In this document: positions 14,224-19,138 of the stretch, one piece after another
How the letters are laid out: every line of letters starts with the position of its first letter
Numbering within the stretch: position 1 is the first letter of the stretch
DNA from: Casimicrobiaceae bacterium
Lineage (GTDB): Bacteria; Pseudomonadota; Gammaproteobacteria; Burkholderiales; Casimicrobiaceae
Direction: 5' to 3'
Length of the DNA: 19,138 nucleotides
Assembly (NCBI GenBank): GCA_955652025.1
Contig: CATPAO010000129.1
Location: 1 to 19,138 of the forward strand
Made by a program: the position numbers and the translations under genes
The notes under the pieces: model-generated
What the model saw: only the letters and a program-made list of their open reading frames with translations
Databases searched by the model: none
What the model was told of the DNA's origin: nothing

Positions 14224-15381
14224 TCATTGTCCGGGGATCTGCCAATGTACGCGCCCCTTCCATTCCCCGCCTCGGCCACGCACGAACTGGTAGGCGGAAT
14301 CGAGCGTGAACACAAGGTAGGCACCCGCAATCACCGGCAGCGCAAGGCCCCACCAGGGCGAAACACGGTAGAAACGCAGCGTCGGCTGAAACGCCAGAGT
14401 CATTTGCGCCCACGCTAGCGCCCCGAGTAGTTGTGGTACGCCAGTACCGACCAAAGTCAATAACGGCGGCGCCAGGTAGGTTACAGCCATCGCCAGGGTC
14501 GTGCACGCCAGCCACCAAGGAGAGAAGTGCAGCTGCGCGTACGCAGAACGCGTGACCATGTGTCGAATCTCGCCAATCGATGCGTAGACGCGAGCGCTGC
14601 GCACGCGCTCGGACAACCCAAGCCAGATCGGGCCGTACCTCTTGAGTCGTCGCGCCAGCGCGCAATCGTCGATCAGCTCACCGCGAATCGCCTCGATGCC
14701 GGCTGCAGCCTGCAACGATCGGCGATGCACTAGCATGCAGCCGCCGGCAGCCGCAGCCGTACGGCGTTTCGCGCGGTTGACCCATGCGAAGGGATATAGC
14801 ATTTGGAAAAAGAAGACGAAGGCCGGGATCAATGCTTGCTCAGCAAGCGTCTCGCAGCTTAACTTTGCCATCAGTGACGTCAGCACCGTGCGCTCGCGAG
14901 TTGCGCGCAGGACCAGCTCGGTCAGTGTGCCGGCAGCATGGCATATGTCGGCATCGGTCAACCACAGATAGTCCGGCGGCATGGGCGCCGTGAGGGCGTG
15001 GTTGACGCCGTGGTTGAGTGCCCAGAGTTTTCCCGTCCAACCGTCGGGGAGATCCGGCGAATTCAGGACAGTTATTCGCCCGGATGCGCCGGCCACATTG
15101 CGAGCCATGACCGCCGTGTCGTCGTGACTGTGATCGTCGACCACGACCACCGAAAAATCACCGCTATAGTTCTGGCGCAAAAGGGATTCGATGCTCTCAC
15201 CGATGACTGCGGCCTCGTCGCGCGCGGGTACGACGGCGACAACGCGCGGCCAATCGACGGCATGCGATGGCAAGATCATCGTCGCGTCTTCGCGCTGCGT
15301 TGCGCGCCAGAAGCCGCCACGCGCCGCCAGGAGATAGACCCAAATGGCGCAAGACAGCGAGGCAATCAGAAGTGAGGTCAT
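14224..15381 (-). CDS. hpnB: Hopanoid-associated glycosyltransferase HpnB
   Basis: This is a 385-residue membrane-bound GT-A glycosyltransferase of family 2 type. It has an N-terminal helix (about residues 3-20), the nucleotide-sugar segment VVPARDEAAVIGESI with VVVVDDHSHDD (Asp82, Asp83), the metal-binding DAD at 143-145, GELIDDCALARRLKR as the acceptor/base region, and three or more C-terminal helices ending before WKGRVHWQIPGQ. HpnB is conserved in hopanoid operons, but its sugar donor and hopanoid acceptor have not been firmly settled as far as I know, so the activity is family inference. The ATG overlaps the hpnA stop as ATGA, so the two are coupled. A 64-base gap separates it from hpnD. 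Confidence 0.92.
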   Translation of the reverse strand: MTSLLIASLSCAIWVYLLAARGGFWRATQREDATMILPSHAVDWPRVVAVVPARDEAAVIGESIESLLRQNYSGDFSVVVVDDHSHDDTAVMARNVAGASGRITVLNSPDLPDGWTGKLWALNHGVNHALTAPMPPDYLWLTDADICHAAGTLTELVLRATRERTVLTSLMAKLSCETLAEQALIPAFVFFFQMLYPFAWVNRAKRRTAAAAGGCMLVHRRSLQAAAGIEAIRGELIDDCALARRLKRYGPIWLGLSERVRSARVYASIGEIRHMVTRSAYAQLHFSPWWLACTTLAMAVTYLAPPLLTLVGTGVPQLLGALAWAQMTLAFQPTLRFYRVSPWWGLALPVIAGAYLVFTLDSAYQFVRGRGGEWKGRVHWQIPGQ

Positions 15382-16376
15382 CGCAGATAGCCCGCCCCAC
15401 GGAACCAGTCGACCGCGTCGCGGAGGCCCTCGACATAGGGGCGGGCACGGTAGCCGAGTTCGCGCTCGGCTTTCGCGCTAGTGAAGAACATGCGATGCCT
15501 GGCCATGCGCAAGCCATCGAGCGTCAGGAACGGCTCTTGCCGCGTCATGGTCGCAATTATCTGCGCAGCCACCGCAATCGGATAGAGCGGACCGCGCGGC
15601 AACTTCAGTCGTGGAGGCGGCCGGCCGACCAGGCGGGCAATGTCGCGCAGCATGTCCGCGAGCAGCACGTTTTCCCCACCGAGTACGTATCGCTCGCCCA
15701 CTTTGCCGCGCGCAAGGGCGGCGACATGCCCGGCGGCGACGTCGTCGACATGCACGAGGTTGAGCCCCGTGTCCACGAACCCGGGCATGCGACCGCAAGC
15801 GGCTTCGACGATAATCCGCCCGGTCGGCGTAGGCCTGATGTCGCGGGGGCCGATGGGAGTCGACGGATTGACGATAACGGCCGGCAGTGCATCGCGCGCG
15901 ATCATCGTATCCACCAAGCGTTCGGCAACAACTTTGCTGCGCTTGTACGCTCCGACCGCCGCTGCCTCGGCAAGTGGTACGGTCTCATCAGCCGCTTCAC
16001 CGTCAGGGCGCGGCGCCAGCGTGGCGACGCTGCTCGTATACACGATGCGCTCGACCCCGCCGCGCAACGCTGCCTCCATCACAGTCCGGGTGCCCACAAC
16101 GTTGGTATGGATTATCGCATCCGGGTTTCGCGCCCACAGACGATAATCGGCAGCCGCATGCGCCACGTAGCACGCTCCCGCCATGGCGCTCGCGACCGAC
16201 TCGGCGTCGCATATGTCGCCTTCGACGATGTCGACGTCGAGGCCCGCAAGATTATGCCGCCGGCTCGAGGCGCGGCAGACCGCTCGGACCGGATATCCGG
16301 CGGCGAGGAACGATCGGACAATTGCCGATCCGACAAATCCGGTCGCGCCGGTGACCACTACACGCCCCAAGCTCAT
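15378..16376 (-). CDS. hpnA: Hopanoid-associated sugar epimerase/dehydratase HpnA
   Basis: This 332-residue protein is an extended short-chain dehydrogenase (NAD-dependent epimerase/dehydratase). The N-terminal dinucleotide-binding motif is TGATGFVG (Gly10, Gly13, Gly16), TSSVATL carries the catalytic Ser, and YKRSK gives Tyr144 and Lys148. NPSTPIGPRDIRPTPTG is the HpnA-type segment after the active site. The family lies in hopanoid operons and is thought to act on a side-chain sugar or a related NDP-sugar; the reaction is not proven. It is the first gene of hpnA-hpnB-hpnD-shc-hpnG and overlaps hpnB by four bases. The ATG at 16376 has weak Shine-Dalgarno pairing but gives the standard N-terminus. 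Confidence 0.93.
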   Translation of the reverse strand: MSLGRVVVTGATGFVGSAIVRSFLAAGYPVRAVCRASSRRHNLAGLDVDIVEGDICDAESVASAMAGACYVAHAAADYRLWARNPDAIIHTNVVGTRTVMEAALRGGVERIVYTSSVATLAPRPDGEAADETVPLAEAAAVGAYKRSKVVAERLVDTMIARDALPAVIVNPSTPIGPRDIRPTPTGRIIVEAACGRMPGFVDTGLNLVHVDDVAAGHVAALARGKVGERYVLGGENVLLADMLRDIARLVGRPPPRLKLPRGPLYPIAVAAQIIATMTRQEPFLTLDGLRMARHRMFFTSAKAERELGYRARPYVEGLRDAVDWFRGAGYLR

Positions 16377-16586
16377 TGGGTCATCAACGATTACGAATCA
16401 TCCAAATCTATCGGAATCGAACACTAACATTAACACTCACCGGGGTCGGAACGCGCAACGGGCGGTATGGATGCGCAAGCCGCGGGTCGCAAATGCAGGT
16501 GTCGCAGATCGCGGCACGAATCGCTGCCTTGGCGACCGCCCTGTGACGCTTGGAGAAGACCAGGGGACTGGACTTAGCCCGTGTGG
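16377..16586. promoter_or_regulatory. Upstream region of the hpnA operon
   Basis: This 210-base gap separates the pyruvate kinase stop from hpnA and is the natural place for the promoter of the five-gene hopanoid unit. The part nearest hpnA (about 16380-16440) is clearly AT-richer than its surroundings, with a repetitive GTTAATGTTAGTGTT on the minus strand, as expected of a promoter or regulator site. I could not pick a convincing -35/-10 pair. I also see no hairpin with a T-run after pyruvate kinase, so read-through from the pyruvate kinase operon is possible. Confidence 0.4.
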
Positions 16587-18011
16587 CTACACCGGCACCT
16601 GCGCTATGCGCAAGAGGTTCGTGGCACCTGGAGTGCCGAATGGCATGCCCGCGCTGATCGCGATGGTGTCGCCGGCTTTGGCGAAAGTATGCTCCAGGGC
16701 CGTGCGGCAGGCGCACTCGACCATTTCCGAGACGTCGGAAACATCTCGTGTGTGCACCGAGTGCACGCCCCACACTAGCGCCAGTCGACGCGCCGTCGCC
16801 AGACTTGGCGTCATGCTGACGATCGGTGCAGCGGGACGCTCGCGCGCTGCACGCAGGCTGGTGGAACCCGAGGTCGTATAAGCGACGGTGACAGCCACTC
16901 GAAGAACTGCTGCGACCTGGCGCATTGCCACGCAAATGGCGTCGGCGGTCGTCGCCTCGGCGGGTGTCTGCGAGGCATCCAGTAGTTCGCGATGGTGGGG
17001 ATCGCTTTCTACCTCGGCGATGATCCGATCCATCATCGTCACCGCTTCGACGGGGTAGCTGCCGCTGGCAGACTCGGCGGAGAGCATCACCGCGTCGGCA
17101 CCGTGGTAAATGGCGGTCGCGACGTCGGAGGCTTCGGCGCGTGTCGGCACCGGCGTCGCGATCATCGATTCCAGCATTTGCGTCGCCACGATCACCGGTT
17201 TTCCGAGGCGCCGACAGGTGCGCACCGCAGCGCGCTGTATGCCGGGCACTTTCTCCGCGGGCAGTTCCACGCCCAGATCGCCGCGCGCCACCATGATCGA
17301 GTCCGACTTGGCGACGATTTCTTCCAGCCGATCGACTGCAGCCGGTTTTTCCAGCTTGGTCATGATCGCCGCCCGGCCCTTGGCGAGCTCGCGCGCCTCG
17401 TCGATATCTTCGGGGCGCTGGACGAATGACAGCGCGAGCCAATCCACCCCCAACTCCAATGCGAAGTCGAGGTCCTGGCGATCCTTCGCGGTCAGCGCCG
17501 ATAAGGGCAGCACGACGTCCGGAACGTTGACACCCTTGCGCTCCGACAGCATGCCGCCGACGACGATCCGCGTGTCGGCAAAGTCGGCGGCACAGTCGAT
17601 GACTTGCAAACGGATCTTGCCGTCGTCGAGCAGCAGGTTCGTTCCAGGCTTTAGCGCTGAGAATATCTCCGGATGCGGCAGATAGGCACGCGACGCATCG
17701 CCCGGCACGTCGGTGAGATCGAGGCGAAAGGCGGCATCGGGCACGAGCCTCACCGGGCCAGCGGCGAAGGTCCCGACGCGCAGCTTCGGTCCCTGCAGGT
17801 CGGCCAGCACGCCAATCGGCCGCGCCCGCTCGCGCTCCACCTGGCGAATAAGTTGGAGCCGCTCTTGGTGCTGCCCGTGCGTACCGTGGCTGAAGTTCAG
17901 GCGAAATACGTCGACACCCGCATCGAACAAGGCGCGGATCATGTCTACGCTCGAACTCGCAGGGCCCAAAGTCGCGACGATCTTGGCGCGGCGGTAGCGG
18001 CGCGGGGTCAT
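16587..18011 (-). CDS. pyk: Pyruvate kinase
   Basis: Pyruvate kinase makes ATP and pyruvate from phosphoenolpyruvate and ADP, the last step of glycolysis. The 474 residues match the bacterial enzyme. Visible landmarks are KIVATLGPASS at the start, RLNFSHGTH, ADLQGPKLRVG, the signature IMTKLEKPAA with catalytic Lys219, IMVARGDLGVELP, and VIVATQMLESM. The C-terminal domain (about 345-474) includes AVTVAYTTSGSTSLRAA, which lines the effector site in allosteric enzymes. The ATG at 18011 shares its A with the TGA stop of the preceding gene (TGATG), giving a coupled pair and making the start secure. The enzyme ends with TAG. An alternative open frame on the same strand through this gene is a shadow. 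Confidence 0.96.
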   Translation of the reverse strand: MTPRRYRRAKIVATLGPASSSVDMIRALFDAGVDVFRLNFSHGTHGQHQERLQLIRQVERERARPIGVLADLQGPKLRVGTFAAGPVRLVPDAAFRLDLTDVPGDASRAYLPHPEIFSALKPGTNLLLDDGKIRLQVIDCAADFADTRIVVGGMLSERKGVNVPDVVLPLSALTAKDRQDLDFALELGVDWLALSFVQRPEDIDEARELAKGRAAIMTKLEKPAAVDRLEEIVAKSDSIMVARGDLGVELPAEKVPGIQRAAVRTCRRLGKPVIVATQMLESMIATPVPTRAEASDVATAIYHGADAVMLSAESASGSYPVEAVTMMDRIIAEVESDPHHRELLDASQTPAEATTADAICVAMRQVAAVLRVAVTVAYTTSGSTSLRAARERPAAPIVSMTPSLATARRLALVWGVHSVHTRDVSDVSEMVECACRTALEHTFAKAGDTIAISAGMPFGTPGATNLLRIAQVPV

Positions 18012-18823
18012 CAGACGGTCCTCCGAGCCGTCTCGTTGAGAGCGCCCGGCGTCGGCGCAAGCGCATTGACCAGCGAACCTATACCCTCGATCGTGATCTC
18101 GACCGTCGACCCATCCTTGATCGATCCGACGCCCAAGGAGGTCCCGCAGGCGATCACATCGCCGGGCAACAGCGACATATCGCAGGAAATCCGGCTCACC
18201 TGCTCTGCGGGCGAAAAAATCATGTCGGAGAGCGCGTAGTTTTGACGCTCGAGCCCATCGAGCCTGGTGATCACTCGTGCTTGGGACCAGTCAAAATCCG
18301 GCACGATGACGGGGCCGAGGCAGCCGAAGCTGTCGTAGCCCTTGGCTCTGCACCACTGTGGAAAGTTGACGTCCTCGTTCAGCACTTCCGCCGCCGTGAC
18401 ATCGTTGACGCAGGTGTATCCCAAAATGTAGTCGGCGGCTTCGCTCTCCGGCACATCCTTGCAATGCCGGCCGATGACAATCCCCAGCTCACCCTCGTAG
18501 GCGATCTTGCCCTTGTAGCTTGCGGGCCGCTGGATCAAGTCGCCGGGCCCGGCCACTGAGCTGCCTGGCTTGATCAGAAACAGCGGATGGATGGGGACCT
18601 GCTTGCCCAGCTTGGCGGCCAGCGCGTGATAGTTGTTCCACAACGCGACAATCTTCGATGGCGCACACGGGCTGAGCAGCGTGATCATCTCTCTCGAAGT
18701 TGTCGCCCCCGTCGGTCTCGGTTCGTCGAAGAGATCGCCCTCGTATTCCACGATTCGATCTTCTTCGAGGGTTCCGAATCCGACTCGACCGTCGGCAGAC
18801 TTGAAGCGCACCCATTGCGTCAT
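18011..18823 (-). CDS. Fumarylacetoacetate hydrolase (FAH) family protein
   Basis: From the ATG at 18823 this is 270 residues with the FAH catalytic fold: IVALWNNYHALAAKLG in the substrate-lid position, PLFLIKPGSSV, the metal-binding acidic pair in YEGELGIVIG (Glu110, Glu112) and its third ligand in VNDVTAAEV (Asp141), then FPQWCRAKGYDSFGCLGP. The family includes 2-hydroxyhepta-2,4-dienedioate isomerase, fumarylpyruvate hydrolase and FAHD1-type oxaloacetate decarboxylase or tautomerase, and sequence alone does not separate them. An AAAGGA seven bases ahead decides the start over a longer frame from 18967. Its stop overlaps the pyk ATG by one base. That coupling to pyruvate kinase makes a pyruvate- or oxaloacetate-related role attractive, but this is inference. 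Confidence 0.88.
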   Translation of the reverse strand: MTQWVRFKSADGRVGFGTLEEDRIVEYEGDLFDEPRPTGATTSREMITLLSPCAPSKIVALWNNYHALAAKLGKQVPIHPLFLIKPGSSVAGPGDLIQRPASYKGKIAYEGELGIVIGRHCKDVPESEAADYILGYTCVNDVTAAEVLNEDVNFPQWCRAKGYDSFGCLGPVIVPDFDWSQARVITRLDGLERQNYALSDMIFSPAEQVSRISCDMSLLPGDVIACGTSLGVGSIKDGSTVEITIEGIGSLVNALAPTPGALNETARRTV

Positions 18824-18830
18824 GTCGCTA

Positions 18831-18836
18831 TCCTTT
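18831..18836 (-). promoter_or_regulatory. Ribosome binding site that fixes the FAH-family start
   Basis: AAAGGA on the minus strand lies seven bases before the ATG at 18823. The frame upstream of that ATG has no FAH character and partly overlaps the acyl-CoA synthetase end. Confidence 0.6.
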
Positions 18837-18939
18837 GCGGCGTTCCGCGATGCGCGGCCAGGCGCGCGGGCCACGCAAGTACGGAATCGCATCAGACCTA
18901 TCGTGGAAAACGCGTATCGACATGGTTCTTGGCATACGA

Positions 18940-19138
18940 TCAGATCAACCCGGCACCACGCGCCCACTTGTATTTGGCTCCCAGGACCGCCACTGGAATC
19001 TCGGTCGAGTACGGATAGGCCGGAATGCCGTGGTCGAACAGGTATTCGGCCGCCTCCTCGACTTGCACGTCGCCCGCCAGCGATGCCACGATCGGCTTCT
19101 CGATGCCCTTGGCCCGCATCGCGTCGACGACTTCGACC
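18940..19138 (-). CDS. C-terminal end of an acyl-CoA synthetase, NDP-forming type (5' end outside the window)
   Basis: The last 66 codons of a minus-strand gene end at the TGA at 18940-18942. The readable peptide contains KPIVASLAGDVQVEEAA, then YLFDHGIPAYPYSTEIPVAV and a terminal KYKWARGAGLI. A glycine-aspartate stretch, then LFDHGIPAYP followed by an alanine/valine-rich helix and a tyrosine-containing end, is the pattern found at the end of the CoA-ligase portion of ADP-forming acyl-CoA (acetyl-CoA) synthetases and related acetyltransferase fusions. These enzymes interconvert acyl-CoA and carboxylate with ATP formation. The acyl group cannot be told from this fragment. It precedes the FAH-family gene by 116 bases and may share its transcript. 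Confidence 0.7.
   Translation of the reverse strand, partial: VEVVDAMRAKGIEKPIVASLAGDVQVEEAAEYLFDHGIPAYPYSTEIPVAVLGAKYKWARGAGLI

Noticed and set aside
16430..16586. Possible intrinsic terminator after pyruvate kinase
   Set aside because: No GC hairpin followed by a T-run was found by eye on the minus strand.
16408..18066. 552-codon minus-strand frame across pyruvate kinase
   Set aside because: Arginine-rich and without any motif; the frame of pyruvate kinase has every catalytic signature.

Overview
The window is GC-rich bacterial chromosome, most likely from a hopanoid-producing proteobacterium. A betaproteobacterium fits best, judging from the HpnA/B/D/G/H/N set and the ispH-hpnH pairing; this is inference, as no rRNA or tRNA gene is present to test it. 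Genes are densely packed. Many junctions overlap by 1 or 4 bases (TGATG, ATGA, GTGA, TTGA), so translational coupling is common.

Layout. At the left edge (1-1555, minus strand) is an MBOAT O-acyltransferase of the AlgI type, followed by the first 40 codons of a second gene that is probably its partner. A lone SAM-dependent methyltransferase follows (1886-2638, minus). Positions 2790-3600 form a small AT-richer island. It holds a 60-residue two-CxxC zinc-ribbon protein (plus) and an HNH-nuclease-like gene (minus) that looks N-terminally short and lacks one catalytic histidine. Between them are short repeats that weakly resemble an integron attC site.

The rest of the centre is devoted to hopanoids. 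On the minus strand, copC-copD-hpnN form one overlapping unit (3616-8317) of periplasmic copper protein, membrane copper protein and RND-type hopanoid exporter. Divergent from it on the plus strand are ispH and hpnH (8515-10640). Facing them on the minus strand is a second unit, hpnA-hpnB-hpnD-shc-hpnG (16376 down to 10566), which meets hpnH tail to tail with a 75-base coding overlap.

Together these genes cover supply of C5 isoprenoid precursors (IspH), the first step of squalene formation (HpnD), cyclisation to hopene (Shc), addition of the adenosyl side chain (HpnH), removal of adenine (HpnG), putative tailoring enzymes (HpnA, HpnB) and transport toward the outer membrane (HpnN). The squalene-forming partners HpnC and HpnE are not in the window.

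The right end (16587-19138, minus) is central metabolism: pyruvate kinase, a fumarylacetoacetate-hydrolase-family protein coupled to it by a 1-base overlap, and the C-terminal end of an acyl-CoA synthetase of the NDP-forming type. I found no tRNA, rRNA, CRISPR array, intact insertion sequence or convincing intrinsic terminator.
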